Assembly: GCA_036245805.1 (NCBI GenBank)
Contig: BTRK01000002.1
Location: 20,267,067 to 20,331,066, forward strand
Source: Pristionchus mayeri
Lineage: Eukaryota > Nematoda > Chromadorea > Rhabditida > Neodiplogasteridae
Length of the DNA: 64,000 bases
Direction: 5' to 3'
Part shown: positions 51,501-64,000 of the stretch, piece by piece
How positions within the stretch are numbered: the first letter of the stretch is position 1
How the letters are laid out: every line of letters starts with the position of its first letter
The notes under the pieces: model-generated
What the model was told of the DNA's origin: nothing
Databases searched by the model: none
The model's input: the letters and a program-made list of their open reading frames with translations, nothing else
Translations under genes and position numbers: made by a program

Positions 51501-54500
51501 TCATAGTTCGCCGTGAAGAGCAGCTCGACTATGTTGTATCGCCCCCACATTCCCTTCCCTGTGCCATTGTTAATAGGAAGGAAGGCGAGATATGGAGAAC
51601 TCTCGATGCCTCTCTCCTAACCGTGAGTCCTTGATTCAATACAGCGAAATAAAGGTACTTGTGGTAGATCAATGATGCAATGTCTCCGATGCCTTCTCCA
51701 TGGAAGCAGCGATATGCAAGGCTGAAGCCAAAAACTATAGAAGTAAGATACTAGTAAAATCTATACCTATATATAAAGCGCTAATTCCTGGCGCGTGAGC
51801 GCTAATTCCTGGATTGCGAAACAGTTGCGAAATGAGGAGAGATAGAGATCGCGCGTCAACAAGTTGCGAAACGAGTGATTGCGAAACCTAGATACTCCGC
51901 TAGGACGGGGCCCCCGCCGAAGGCGGGGGGCAGCCGGACTAGTAACCAGATAAAAAGTAGTGATATTTAGACGGTTCGGCCAATTTCGACGTACGGCACT
52001 GGAGGAATGTCCACAGATAACTCGGATCATCACAACGCAAAATTCGTGGAGCAGTTGCTAAAGGAGACGAAGGGTGCGTACGAATATCATTCCTGTTTCA
52101 ACCATCGTTTCTTTAAAGTGATCTCTGATTTTACAGGAAAGACGAAACGAATGTTGGTAGAGAAAATGGGTGCAGAAGCAGTCGAATTGGGACATGGCGA
52201 TGGGTTGAGAGGAGTGGAGGAGAACACTTTAGTCGCTTCACTTTGTGACCTTCTCGAGCGAATATTCTCTCACGGACATACGAAGAAGCATGTGAGCACT
52301 ATTGCATATAAATCTTACTTTTCAATGTACCAGTGAAATAAATTAAGTAAAAGATATTTCCAAAGCAGTTTTATAATGATACATTATTGCAGGGAAAATC
52401 TTCTTTCTGGACAATCCTTCTCTCACATGAGGAAGGAGATAAGCTGGTTTCTTCAAGAAGGAGTAGCTCTCATAGTTATCTAGCTCCAGGTTAGATATCA
52501 ACTAGTATTGTTCAACGATTTTCCCCCTTTCATTCGCAATCACTTCTCCTGTCGTTGTGACATTCTCCGCCAATATCAGTAAATTGCACCCTTTCCCTTC
52601 GAATGCAAATACTTGAATATTTTCTTAGCGGTAGCATGGATTCTCTTTCGACGCAAGATGGGTAAGCGCTAACTAGTGGGATGTACACGCACAGAGTAGA
52701 TGCATCGCTTCCGATATCGCATCCGAATCTGTTGTGGTTGTAATCATTTCCCTATCGTGCAGTGATTCGTCCATACCCCGGTGTCTCCTCCATGGTATCA
52801 TCCCCTTCCTTCCCCTCTACTTCATCTACTACATCCACCGGCCGCCTTCGTCGAACAACTTCCTCACTGCTTCCCCCTCCTCCTCCTCCCGCTTCTCGCA
52901 TTGCCCCATCCTCTCCTCCTACTCGACCACCTCCTCCCGTCCCTCCCCATTCCTCCACTATGGCTGATGTATCCAATCTACTGGCCGGAATGGATGTCTC
53001 ATCGTCCGATGGAGACGATTGGAAAAGTTCACTGTTCAAGGCAGCCAATTCACTTGCTGAGAAATTAGCGAGTGGATTGGAAGGGATGGGAGAGAGGATG
53101 GATAGAGATATGAAAATAGAAGAACGAAAGGCAGAGGGAGGAACTGGAGTGAGTGGAGGAGTGAGCATGCTGATAAGTAGGATGAAGAAGAGCCCTTCTT
53201 TCTCTGGTAAGCATTTGTACCATTCACGCGCTTCCTATCCTTGCACCCAATGCGCAGTCGTGAAGTGGATTGTGCATTTTCGCGCTTTTGGGCCGATTAA
53301 TAATCGATTATTGTTTAATTGCTTAAGTGATTCATGATTAAATGGAATCACAAAGAAAGACAATTATTGCAGATTTTACATCTCCTTCTTGGGCGACCGA
53401 AGATGGAAATCGAAACGCTAGGGAAGCTAGAAGGTGACATATTTTTCATCCGTTTCTGGCTCGCCTAGATTTCTGACAATAAGCACTTGCTTTACTTCCA
53501 AAATTAGCAAACCATACTAGAAAGTTTTTTTAAAAAGAAAAAGAGAAGCGACGGTAAAGTAGAGATGGCTTCTAGAAATGAGTGGGATTTGAGAAGGTCG
53601 ACCACAAATTCAGTGTCAAAGCAATACTGATTCGTTTCAGGGAGACTAGTAGAACAAGAGATGCGAGCGCAAGGAGAAGGAGTAGCAGCCGAAATGGATC
53701 ACCAGATACTCGATACATCCTCCGTCCAATATCTACCAGCATATCATATGATCTCAAGTTGGTTACGATCAAGAAAATTCAGAAAAATAACAAATGTGAT
53801 TATTTAACTGGAATAATCAATTGAAGGAATGTTCTTCGTATGTGTGAGATGAAGAGCGAATTGGGATATGCACGCGCATTCGTTAGATTGGCATTGGAGA
53901 GGAGACTGCTACACAAGCATCTGCAAACGATTATGACTAATCACAAGCTGATCAGGCGAGTCAATTCAATTTTTAGCAAGTCTATTATTTGATTTCGATG
54001 GCGTTATTTTTATAAACTCAATCGATTGAAAATGCGATCATTTCGTTGCAGTGATAATTATAAGCCATATGCGTTCGTTCGACAAGAAGAGGAGAGAGAG
54101 CAATTCCTCATGCACATAATGTCCCTCAATGCTGCCAAGTTCAGATGTTTCACCAACACATTCACAAAGACTCGTGAGAATAGTGACCAGCAGTGTTGAG
54201 ATGCAATTGAGTTTTGAAGGTATCGACTACCAAGTGATCATATCGACTGGGCCGTGGTCTGGCTTCATTCCACCTATTTGGCTAATGGTATATGGGTCTC
54301 ATGGAGAATCTACCAAGATGCCCATTGCAAATACGACGAAGACTTTTCGATTCGAGGTAATCAACTGCACTACAAAAGAAAAAAAGAAACTGAAAAGAAA
54401 CAATTTCACGAAGGTTATTTGATTGTAGCATTGCAATTTGGGAATACTCTCTTCGCTGAGAATCGGTCATGGACTGGACAAACCGCCCAAGTGGTATCTA

Positions 54501-57500
54501 GAGAATGTAAGTTTCTTTTTACAAACTTTTCGTAAACACTGATGAAACGTTGTTGAAGTATAACACGGATCTCCTGTAAGAATGCAGGAACCGATGAGAC
54601 AGAAAAAAATTCATGATCGCGCTTTTCGCAGAAACTACTAAGACTGACCTTAATCCACTTCATTTCTCGAAATTTGCATGTTGAAGGACAGAAATGACCT
54701 ACCGCTTCAAAGGACCGTTTCTCAGTCAGATTGTGACCTACAGCGGGCTAATTTTTTTCAAAAGACTCGTAATGAACTTCTCAACAAACGCCTCAGCGGG
54801 CACTTCTCACGAAAATATCATCTTTCACTTGTGTTACGTGAAAATGTGTTTTTGCGATCACTTTATGCTAATTTTCTCGCTCAGTTTTGCGATACTCACG
54901 ATTTTTATTCTTGATTCGGATTCCCCTTCCAAAATATGAGGTTGGTATTTTGCTCGTTTTCTTTTATCTCCGGGACGCAGATACCGCTACTCAGTAGGGA
55001 GAATCCGGACTTGTCCTCATTTTCAAACATTTTACGGTTTTGACTGTATCTCGGCTGTAATTCATGCAAATGAGCATTCTAGGAGTATCATTCGATTCCT
55101 TTCGACCTGGTCTACAATAATTACTAAGAGGTCCTAGGCCTTAAACTTAACCGTTTTTGAGAAATAGCGTTCGGAACGAAGTCAAGGGAGAATGGTGACT
55201 TTGACCGAGTCGAGTTCTCCATTCCTATCAGAGAAACTAATCTCATGATATCTCGAAAACGGTTAAGTTTAAGGCCTAGGACCTCTTAGTAATTATTGTA
55301 GACCAGGTCGAAAGGAATCGAATGATACTCCTAGAATGCTCATTTGCATAAATTACAGCCGAGATACAGTCTAAACCGTAAAATGTTTGAAAATGAGGAC
55401 AAGTCCGGATTCTCCCTACTGAGTAGCGGTATCTGCGTCCCCGAGATAAAGAAAACGAACACAATACCAACCTCATATTTTGTATGGGGAATCCGAAAGA
55501 ATAAAAATCGTGAGTATCGCAAAACTGAGCGAGAAAATTAGCATAAAGTGATCGCAATAACACATTTTCACATAAAACAAGTGAAAGATGATATTTTCGT
55601 GAGAAGTTCCCGCTGAGGCGTTTGTAGAGTTTCATTACGAGTCTTTTGAAAAAAAATTAGCTCGCTGTAGGTCAAAATCTGACTGAGAAACGGTCCTTTG
55701 AAGCGGTATTTCTGTCCTTCAACATGCAAATTTCGAGAAATGAAGTGGATAGACCTTCTCAGGTCACTCATTATGGTCAGTCTTAGTAGTTTCTGCGAAA
55801 AATGCGATCATGATTTTTTTTCTGTCGCATAAGGCTTTCATTTTCCTACATTTTTACAGGAGATCCGTGATAAATGATCGTAAGATAAACCCAACTCAGA
55901 TGGTAATCCGTAACGAGGTGACTGGTGCTCGCTACTACTTTCCCTGTGGACGTTGGTTTGGGAGAGGAGTGGATGACGGAGGATTGGAAAGATTGCTAAT
56001 AGCAAATATACTGACAGATGAGACTCGAGACATTACCGGAAAGGATAGTGGACCAGGTAGCGTCCAACCCGACCAAATTCAGTATCTGTCGAACGCTCTA
56101 ATCTGCTTACTGCGGACGAAGACTATTCTGGTGATAAAATGCATGTACAGGCCAGGACCCTCCTTCGAGAGCAAGCCCAGCATTGAGAAGAGGGAGGGCC
56201 TCCAATTCGAGAGGAGGAACTCCGCTCAGAGACAGAAGTCCATCCATAGGAAGAACTCTGCACAAGTGCTGTGAGTATTTCACAATAACACAAATTTTCT
56301 GATAGATCTCAGGTGCATATTTACAAATTGTTCAGTGCTTCAATCTAAACCAAACTTGTCTAGCAACTTTCATATAACTTTGCGGAGTCGGTTCATCAAA
56401 ACTGAATAAACCCAGGTTCCGAACTTGTAGAAATTTGAAAATGTTAATGTTGTAGTTTTTATATTACTATTACTTCTAAATCTTCAGAAAAGTAATTTCA
56501 TGTCTTCATGAACGTTTTTTCTACTAACTTAGATGATCTTTCTTTCTTCCTTGCGGAATTATTAATTAAATGGGGAAGAAAATTACAACATTTCAAAATT
56601 TAGGTCCCGACGCCACAAAGTTATATGAAAGTTGCTAGGCCTTACAATTAGGTAATCCATTACGCAAGATTTTCTGAAATTGAAGCACTTTGACCCGTTT
56701 ATAAATGAGGTCTCTAGTTCATGCAGCTTTTCAGAAGACCTCAGACAGACCACTGGTCTCAATAATACTCACTCGTTGCATTTTCAGCCATGAAAGCTGA
56801 GGAGATAGAGGAGATGTTGGGGGAGGTGGTGAATGCTCTCATTCGCCATCTTCATGCACATCCAGAAGGACACAACACAGCCGAGTTCGTAACTCTACTG
56901 CATGGAAGTGTAAGTTTACCTGCACATTTCATCAAGAATTGCTTGCGAATATTCGCACTGTAGCCATGAATATTATACAAATTGTATATAGAGCTTATTT
57001 GACAAGTTATATCTCAGGAAGGACTGATTGACACAATATCCCTAGCTTTTCAATGTGGAAGAAGCGATGGATGGTCGGGTCGACTACTAAGAGGAATATA
57101 TCCCTGGGATTATATTGAGAAGGTATAAGAAATTAGCTTCGTGAATGAAGAAATGGAGGATTTAAACAATGTGGTATTGAGGTCGGCATTTGGATGGAAG
57201 AGTTAACGAGAAGTAGCGCATGGAAGAACCTCGATATGCAGAGGCAGCAAATGATATTATACACGCTTAAGCTGGTGCACAGGTAAGAAATATTCTCTAA
57301 ATTCGGAATAAACAATTAAAGTTTATAACTTCCAAACCCAGCGAAAAATCGAACTAACTGGAGATAGTAATTTCAATGATGTTTTTCAATAATTAAAAAG
57401 GTTGTTTTCCAGAATCAACGAGAAAGAGCAATTAGGGAAGGAGAGCAAGTTCCACGTATTCGTTCTCGTTTCCATTCGGTAATCTTAAACTTTCGTTTAT

Positions 57501-57788
57501 ATTAATAAGCGATTGATTGAATGAGAAATCAATAAATATCCTGGGAATGTTCTCTGATTTAGCGACCATTCGTTCTGTGGTCTTCTTTCTCTCATGGCAT
57601 GGACTCCAGTCACTCAAAACATGTACGATACGACCTCATTCATTCGTAACTCCTATCTTCTATCCAGGTATATTTTTTCGATGTATGTTCATGATCCTTC
57701 ATATATTTTCAGATTCTCTAAACTGTTGGATGCACTATCTGAATTCCCCTTCCATATCGACCAATCTCTAACACATGGGATTGTCTGA
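48509..57788 (+). CDS. lst-6: DENND5/LST-6 Rab guanine-exchange factor homologue
   Basis: Full-length homologue of DENND5 (Rab6-interacting protein), about thirty exons from [20 protein letters not shown] to LTHGIV-stop at 57788. The uDENN/cDENN/dDENN part has [97 protein letters not shown] and [19 protein letters not shown]1 has [20 protein letters not shown] and [21 protein letters not shown] Pro/Ser-rich exon (52,764-53,206) follows. Then come a RUN1 tail ([20 protein letters not shown]), PLAT ([40 protein letters not shown]) and RUN2 ([17 protein letters not shown] to [12 protein letters not shown]). Introns hold a Helitron (51,760) and foldback element C (54,564). The gene symbol is inferred from synteny with sqv-7 and unc-104; C. 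elegans LST-6 is a DENN protein there, from memory. Confidence 0.92.
51760..51942 (+). mobile_element. Short Helitron-like element 2, in an lst-6 intron
   Basis: Starts TCTATACCTATATATAAAGC after an A and ends GGACTAG before a T, like element 1. It has a stronger 3' hairpin (CCCCCGCC GAA GGCGGGGG) just before CAGCCGGACTAG. It contains a direct repeat of GCGCTAATTCCTGG near the 5' end. At 183 bp it lies wholly within the intron that follows exon ...LKPKTIE. Confidence 0.82.
54564..55869. mobile_element. Foldback DNA element C, in an lst-6 intron
   Basis: 1.31 kb flanked by ATAA at 54560-54563 and 55870-55873. Terminal inverted repeats start CACGGATCTCCTGTAAGAAT on the left and CACGGATCTCCTGTAAAAAT on the right. 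The inverted arms are about 590 bp each (for example GGTCCTAGGCCTTAAACTTA at about 55,130 and its complement at about 55,265), with only about 90 bp between them. Arm identity is high with scattered mismatches and small indels. No transposase. The host exons on both sides ([20 protein letters not shown] and [20 protein letters not shown]) join normally if it is spliced out. Confidence 0.9.
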
Positions 57789-60700
57789 ATTTAATTTCTA
57801 TTTTGTTAGAACAGCGACTCAGTTTTTAACCTATCTCACTGTACTCTACCTCCATTATCCAGAAGCCCGTCTTTCAAAATCCAGTATTCCATGATCAAGT
57901 GTACACAGTTGAACAAACTGAAATTTCCAGTGAAACAGCTTTTGAATATCATTGTTTCTGTTTTTTTCAATATCTCATTCTGAATGTTACTTTTCTTGCC
58001 TATTTTTTCCATCAACTTGCTCTATTTATCGTTGCCATGAATAATAGTTTCCAAAATGCCATTTCTTTCCATGTAATCTGATATCTTTATTGAGATGTAT
58101 ACTTAAAATTGCATTAAGATAACTACATTCGGTTAAAGTACGTGTTAACTTTTTCTTCTAATCGCAAGACGTGTGTTCGTGATTGGATAAAGCTATTGTT
58201 ATCAACCGTTATCAGATCAATATTTACACTGGTGTCAATTATACCGTATTGCATACTTGATGTTGTGATTGTAAGCAGTATTAGTGTTTTTTTCCAAAAT
58301 TCGGAACAAATAGAAATCGTTATTACGTATTAGAGAATATATTTAGAATCAAGCGTAGATAGGTGCGTATGGTGAACCGTCTCGGACCTATTCTGTTATT
58401 CAGCTACAATTTTCATTCCGAGGGGAAAGAGAAAGTATTCCCAAAAATGCAGTCCTTCCACATTTAAATCTATAGTTATTTTTTCAATGTATATTTCTCC
58501 GGAATTCCAACTAAAGGCAAATCTATAGCATCCCTCAGCTAAATACGAAGTAAAAAAACATTGTAAAAGACGTTTATTTAAGCACCCGCAAGTGTGTAAT
58601 GAATTTTCCGAAACGAGCTTTTGAAAGCATGTGCGTTAATTTATATCTAAAATGGTAACTCTTCTGGCAGTTAATATTTGATAATAATGACAATAAAACA
58701 GATTAACCCTTTCTTTACACTAAAGTTACCCAAAAAGGAAGAAATTGACCCCCTGTTTTTTTGTCTTACATTCAAGATGGCTGAATTAGTTGAGAAAGAA
58801 TATACAAAAGTGCGAAAAAAATCAATAATAGCCCCTGGAGAAGGCCGGAAAGGATCAGGGTGAGGTTGCCTGATCCAACACTCTCTCACTTTTGCATACT
58901 CTCTCATACATGCGACGCGCGCACAATGCGTCGCGGAGTGGGATCGTGGTAACTTTAACTCCTCCTTTTAAGAATATCCACGGCGGGTTTCGGTGAAGAA
59001 GCTCCTTTGATATGCAGGGAATTATGGTGCAGTTGAGAAAGAAAAGATTACGGTGTAGCGACTGTGTAAAACTACAGTAGCTACTACGTAGGCGCTACAC
59101 CAAATCGCCGGCTCTGACATGTTTTGCTCATATTTCTCGTTTGAGATAGTTTGTGCGTTAATGAATGTGCTCCAAAGGTGGGTAAATAGCAACAATGAAT
59201 CTACAGGTAATACTGAAATAAATAATCAAGACCATTAATTAAGTAATTAACTCGTAAAACTGTTCAAACTTTTCAAGGCTTATTTTGGCATGTTTATCGA
59301 TTTTTTTCGGGATAATTAATGATATTTCGGGAAATCCAGCGTGCTGAACAACACTAAAACTGCTATAAAATTATATTTAAACGTCTTTCAACGTATCGAT
59401 CCATTCCAAGCTGTCTGGCTACGTTCGTTAGCAGGCTTCCCACACAGACCTTTTTACGCGCTATTTTTGAACGACTAATTTCGAAACCCTCCGTGTATCT
59501 TACATGTAGGGACGGCAGCTCGAATTTTTGAGTACGGAATAATGGGTGCCTCCTTCCGACGCTTTTGCTTTCAAACTACCGTACTTTTCAAGCCAAATTC
59601 TTTCAATATTTTAAAACATTTTTTAAAAATATTTAATGTGATATTTGAACTATTTTATTGATTGGAATGAATATGAACACATATTGAAAGAACACCAAAC
59701 ATGAGAAGACAGGACCTGTTGCAGAACTGGAGAAGCACAGTGTAATCGAAAATATACGTGTTTTCAGAATTAAGTGTTGAAGCTTCATTTTCTCAGTTTT
59801 GGTAGATTATCAATCACAAAAAATTGTTTTCACAATAAAAATAAATAAAAATATAAAATATTAGAGAATGAGGCCGTCAAAGTTGAGCATTTTACCGTTG
59901 TGAAAATGTCTTTTTTTCGTTTTCTTGAAGGGCGACATTAGTTTTCTTGATGTTCGAGATTTTGTGATATTTGGTCCATCATCCCATCACGCATGCTCTG
60001 CAAAAAAACCAGAAATATACTAATGTCGCCCTGCGTGGAAATGAATTTTAAAGTTCCCGCTATCGTAACCAACTGATTCTGAAGTTCTACCAAAATTAAA
60101 CTTTTTTTTCCATTTTTAAGCGATGTTTTATTGCTGTCGGAGTACCGTTAACATGAGAAAAAAAATTATTGAACCTCGTTCATAAAGTTTTACAACGCAA
60201 CCGAATTTCAGTTTGCGATAATTTTAGTAAAAAACGTGACTTGCGATGTGCTCCACTTGGACTGAAAGCGTCGGCCTTTTGCTTATCATTCGTTAACGTT
60301 TTTCTAATTAATTAAACATTTTTTTACAAAACTAAAGTGAAAAGTCGGAATGGGGCAGGCATAGCTTTCAGTTGTGTACCATTCTGTGAATTGTTTTGCT
60401 CATTCGTAAACACCGTTGCCATCCCTACTTACATGTGAGCTGACAGTAAGAAGAATTGGACACGAGATAAAGAATGTCACGAAAACGGTAGAGCACAAAA
60501 TCAGCTTATTGTCGTGGAAAAACAAGGCAAAACAAGTACACAATCAAAAAAACATAAGAAGAAGAAATAGCGAGGTCCTGGTGACCCCTGGTTATTTTAT
60601 GATAATTCGTACCATAGTTCATAATTGAATTGGCGCCATCACGATCTCTTTTGCCGCATATTGATTCATTTGATAATTCTGATTAATCTGTCATAATTCT

Positions 60701-61184
60701 GATTTTCTAGAATTCTAGTCATTTTTTTACTGCGTGCCGGAACCACGTCTCAATGTTTAAGTGTTTATTCGATTACATAGTCTGGGATAACTGTGAATGC
60801 TCTCCTTCTCTCTTTCTTTCTTCAAAAAGTGTGGATCAGTCTCCACCCCATATGTCTTCCCTTCTCTTCCTCTCAACCCACTCTTTCTTTCTCTCTCCCT
60901 TCTCCGAATACAACGTGTCTAGGCTTTGCACTGTGCTCTTCCTAATAGTACGTATTTATTGAATCCACTTTCACTCTCGCTTCTCTTTTGTTCTTTGCCG
61001 AAGTTCCTCTCTCTATGCGAATGCCTCTCTCTCTCTTCCACTCTGCCTCACTTTGTTATTTCAGTAGTCGATGCCCACCTGTATTGAATCGCAGCATTAC
61101 ATTTCATCTCTTTTTCCTTTCTCATATTATGATTATCGATTGAATATCCTATCTCAGTCTCTTCGTGAGATCAGGAGGGTAGAA
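57789..61184. other. 3.4-kb AT-rich intergenic region
   Basis: Between the stop of lst-6 and the start of sqv-7. It holds a small inverted-repeat element (59929-60032), a GTGTAGCG/GCGCTACAC pair at about 59,050-59,100, and pyrimidine-rich sequence upstream of sqv-7. Short frames at 57,899-58,333 are hydrophobic and AT-rich without start or splice support. I see no gene. Confidence 0.45.
59929..60032. repeat. 104-bp inverted-repeat element (MITE-like)
   Basis: Perfect 14-bp ends AGGGCGACATTAGT / ACTAATGTCGCCCT surround about 76 bp of unique AT-rich sequence. No clear target duplication could be assigned. Confidence 0.5.
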
Positions 61185-62933
61185 ATGGTCTCTTCGCCTC
61201 CATCGCCTGACCATCCCCTTACCCTCCGCCTCCTATCCGCTGGATTCTACGGATTAGCCTCAGTTGTCATTGTATTCGTCAACAAGATCCTCCTCACCAA
61301 TCTTGGGTACGCCATTCCGCCCCATATCATTGCTTAAAAGTCATTTAAGATTCCCGTCGTTCTTGGTAGTTGGGTTAGGTCAGATGGCCTCAACGATCGT
61401 CATCCTTAGGATTCTTTCCTTCTTCCGAAAGGTGGGAGAGGGAGGGGTGGATGGAAATTTGCTAATAGTTCTAATTGCAGGCCAATGTCCCCTCGTACGA
61501 TAACAGTATCATTCGGAAAGTGTTCCCTCTTCCCCTCTTCTACATAGTTAATCTCGTCACTGGACTGGGTGGCACACAGGCTATCAAGTACCTTGCACTT
61601 TTCATTTTTTTACCAGTACGCTATTATTCTGACAATGGTTTTTTTTAGCCTTCCGATGTTCACAGTGCTCCGTCGTTTCTCGATAGCGATGACAATGGGA
61701 TTGGAGTATGTGATTCTTGGGTAAGGCTGCCTTCTCTCCCCCTCTCGATCTCATTCTCAGAGTGGTGGCATCCTACGCAGTCCGTCTCTCAGTCTTCCTA
61801 ATGATTGCTGGATCTGTCGTCGCAGCAGTCTACGATCTCACCTTCGATCTACTGGGGTGAGAGAGAGGGGAAGGAGAGACGAGAGCAATCTTCCCCTTCT
61901 CAGGTACTCTTACATACTGGCTAACGATGCAGCCACTGCTGCCAATGGAGTGTATATGAAGAAGAAGTTGGATGCGAATGTGAGTGAGAGGAGCAAGAAG
62001 GGGGGGGGCACGTGGGTATTCTCCATGCTGTGGATTATGTTGAACATATGGTGCATGCTGCAGGAACTGGGGAAGGACGGTCTTCTGTACTACAATTGTC
62101 TCTTCATGTTCCCTCCCGCCCTTCTCCTCGCTTATTACACGGGAGACATGGATAAGGTTGTTCCTTGGATGGGTAATGGGAGTGAGAGGAGTGTGATCAG
62201 ACGATGGCATTCGTCTCATCTGGATCGATGACTCCTTCTCTCTGGCTCTGTTTCTTCCTCTCGTGTGTGTGTGGATTCATCCTCAACTACTCTCTGATGC
62301 TATGCACTCACTACAACAGTGCACTCACCACCACGTGCATCGGACCCATCAAGGTGAATGGGAAGAGAAGGGAGAGGGGGAGGGAATGATGTACTCTTCA
62401 CTTACTCCACTCTATTCAGAACCTCTTCGTCACCTATGCTGGAATGTTCACTAGTGGCGATTTCGTCTTCGGGTGGGCAAACTTCCTAGGAATCAATATC
62501 AGGTACTCACTTTATTCGTAGTGATCTATTCAGTTTGCCAAAAGTAAGTAGATAACGTATAACGTAATGTGCTCTGTTTTTTGGCGTTCGGATCAGTGGA
62601 AAACGAGCCAACTTTTTATTGATTTTTTGGAAAAAAGAAAAACGCATATCAATTTTCCGCGATTTGTTTGCCACATTGGGAAAAGTGCCCACATTTAAAG
62701 ATTTTAGTCGCCAATCCATTCGACCACTGATCCTTTTGTTCCCCACGCCCACGTTATATGCACGACGGGGCTTTCCATCAACAAACTGGTAGATAGTCGT
62801 TGTGATGAGAGGGTTTCCTTTGAGTGTCTTCGGCAGTATCATCTACACGTACGTCACTTTCCGCAAGAGTTCCTCCAAGAATCGATCGATCGTCGTCTCT
62901 GCGAAGAGTGTGGAGAAGAGACCCCTCGTGTAG
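61185..62933 (+). CDS. sqv-7: SQV-7/SLC35D nucleotide-sugar transporter
   Basis: Golgi/ER multi-pass antiporter bringing UDP-glucuronate, UDP-GalNAc and UDP-Gal into the lumen for glycosaminoglycan synthesis. The start is [20 protein letters not shown] at 61185. Conserved segments in SLC35D order are [141 protein letters not shown] and [19 protein letters not shown]. The stop is TAG 62931-62933. About ten exons are needed. The second starts after a TTTAAG acceptor and the last after CTTTGAG (62824), both set by homology. AATAAA lies at 63273. It is convergent with unc-104, a gene pair that is also adjacent in C. elegans. Confidence 0.94.
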
Positions 62934-63718
62934 CCCCTTCCCCCTCCTGTACTATGCACTCCCATTAGACAAGACTCCCTGAGTCTCACCATCCACTCTC
63001 TCTATCAACCGGTTGCAATACAGTCGCTCCTTTCTTGCAATTCATATCTCTTGTACTTTATTATTAATTTTCACGGGTGGACCATACTAATCTTCTACGC
63101 ATAGTTTCCATTGAAAGCGTCACAAATTATACAGATTTTAATATAAATAATATGTATCATCGCTTGTATCATTCCTCCCAATTCTTTCATTTGTCAGAAT
63201 TTCTTTCACTTGTCTTTTGCCTTAATTTTCCTACTATCATCTTCCCTTGTGATAACTCCGTTTCATCCGTGCAATAAACTAATTTCTGCATGAGTTGTTG
63301 CCCTTCCTTCATGCCAATTCCTCCTATCGTGATCTGCGAATAGAAGGTTTACCCCCCCCCCCCCCCCCCCCCCTCTGCCAGTTTCTCTCCTTTCTCTCTT
63401 GAGGATGGAGTCTCTAGATCTCTATCTCAGTATGTCTCTTCCTGTCCATTTCCCCCCCCCCCCCCAAGGGGGCTCCTGTAATACTCCCACTATTGGAAGC
63501 AATTCATTCGGCTGTAGATGGCACGTAAGCAGACAATGGAAAGAAGGAAGATAAACTGAGATCTCGGGGATATGAGATCAAGAAGGGCCACAATGGATGG
63601 AAATCACCGGATAGAGAGAAAGAGTAAAGCGATAGAGGGGAGAGAATAAGTATCGGCCTGTGATCTACCCATGGCTAAACAACGTCGATAGGGTCTACTC
63701 TACGAGCGAAGCAAGTGA
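62934..63718. other. Convergent intergenic region with long C-runs
   Basis: Holds the sqv-7 3' UTR (AATAAA at 63273-63278), an uninterrupted C22 tract at 63352-63373 and a C14 tract at about 63,452. No gene seen. Confidence 0.5.
63273..63278 (+). terminator. Polyadenylation signal of sqv-7
   Basis: AATAAA 340 nt after the sqv-7 stop codon; other A/T-rich candidates lie nearer, so assignment is moderate. Confidence 0.45.
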
Positions 63719-64000
63719 TCACTCTCTCTTATCGGGAGATTGGAGACGAAGTTGACTGGCGAGAAGAGGATTCATTGCATACACCCAGTCGTGCATCTGA
63801 AGATGAGGAATGGAGGGGGGGGGGGGAGGGGGAGTACCTCTTGCTGACTCGTAGTCTGCAGCCAGAATCCTCTGTGGGCAGTGCAGATAGAGAAGGTGTT
63901 GGGACTCTGAACAGGCGGGGTAGTGATAGTCCCCTCCATTCGCCCACCTTGAGCATAGCCTGTTGATCCTCACTGTATTCAACCCTTGCAGTGGCCAGAT
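63719..64000 (-). CDS. unc-104: UNC-104/KIF1A kinesin, C-terminal PH domain (5' end outside window)
   Basis: The last part of the kinesin-3 that carries synaptic-vesicle precursors along axons. Three minus-strand exons join in phase: LATARVEYSEDQQAMLK (at the window edge), then SPNTFSICTAHRGFWLQTTS, then MHDWVYAMNPLLASQLRLQS, ending PDKRE-stop at 63719. This follows the KIF1A PH domain C-terminal half (VEYSEDQQAM, PNTFAVCTKHRG, DWLYAFNPLLAG) residue for residue, with the lipid-contacting PH helix WVYAMNPLLA. The last intron starts GTACTCCCCCT followed by a 12-14 nt C-run. Confidence 0.9.
   Translation of the reverse strand: MWPLQGLNTVRINRLCSRWANGGDYHYPACSESQHLLYLHCPQRILAADYESARGTPPPPPPSIPHLQMHDWVYAMNPLLASQLRLQSPDKRE

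Noticed and set aside
57899..58333. Hydrophobic AT-rich plus-strand frames after lst-6.
   Set aside because: No initiator with coding context; LST-6 already ends in the family-typical place at 57788.

Overview
The window looks like nematode nuclear DNA. It holds compact multi-exon genes with many 45-60 nt introns. Nearly all recognisable genes have counterparts that, from memory, lie on C. elegans chromosome II: pch-2, ctns-1, tub-1, AAR2, HACL1, alg-8, SCOT, lst-6, sqv-7 and unc-104. C/G-homopolymer introns, frequent non-CAG 3' splice sites and roughly balanced base composition fit a diplogastrid (Pristionchus-like) worm better than Caenorhabditis; the genus is an inference.

Layout. 1-11 kb: 3' end of pch-2 (+), cystinosin (-), tub-1 (+) and a C2H2 zinc-finger gene (+). 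11-19 kb: AAR2 splicing factor (-) and a zinc-finger/BTB gene (-), separated by repeat-rich DNA. 19.5-24.1 kb: peroxisomal 2-hydroxyacyl-CoA lyase (+) converging on a small Cys/Thr-rich, probably GPI-anchored protein gene (-). 24.8-28.4 kb: a large C2H2 zinc-finger gene (-). 28.4-35.4 kb: purine-rich DNA with a poorly resolved minus-strand membrane-protein gene and a small unrecognised gene. 35.4-40.3 kb: a tight minus-strand series (a Ser-rich protein with two TQT dynein-light-chain motifs, alg-8, endonuclease V) that may be an operon. 41-47.2 kb: SCOT ketone-body CoA transferase (-) behind another C2H2 gene (-). 48.5-57.8 kb: a full DENND5/LST-6 Rab regulator gene (+). 61.2-62.9 kb: sqv-7 nucleotide-sugar transporter (+). 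63.7 kb to the edge: 3' end of unc-104/KIF1A (-).

Most striking mobile DNA: three large foldback (inverted-arm) DNA elements sit in introns of tub-1, SCOT and lst-6. All three begin with CACG, share a 20-bp terminal consensus and are flanked by TTAT (or its complement ATAA) target duplications. One carries a captured, frameshifted fragment of a cellular gene in its loop. Two short Helitron-like elements with identical ends, a tail-to-tail tRNA-derived SINE dimer and several small hairpin elements are also present.

The genes are mostly unrelated housekeeping functions: meiosis, lysosome, cilia/fat regulation, splicing, peroxisome, mitochondria, ER glycosylation, Golgi sugar import, Rab trafficking and axonal transport. 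They are grouped by ancestral linkage, not by pathway. Two apparent single-base frameshifts (HACL1 and the Cys-rich gene) lie next to short homopolymers and may be sequence errors.
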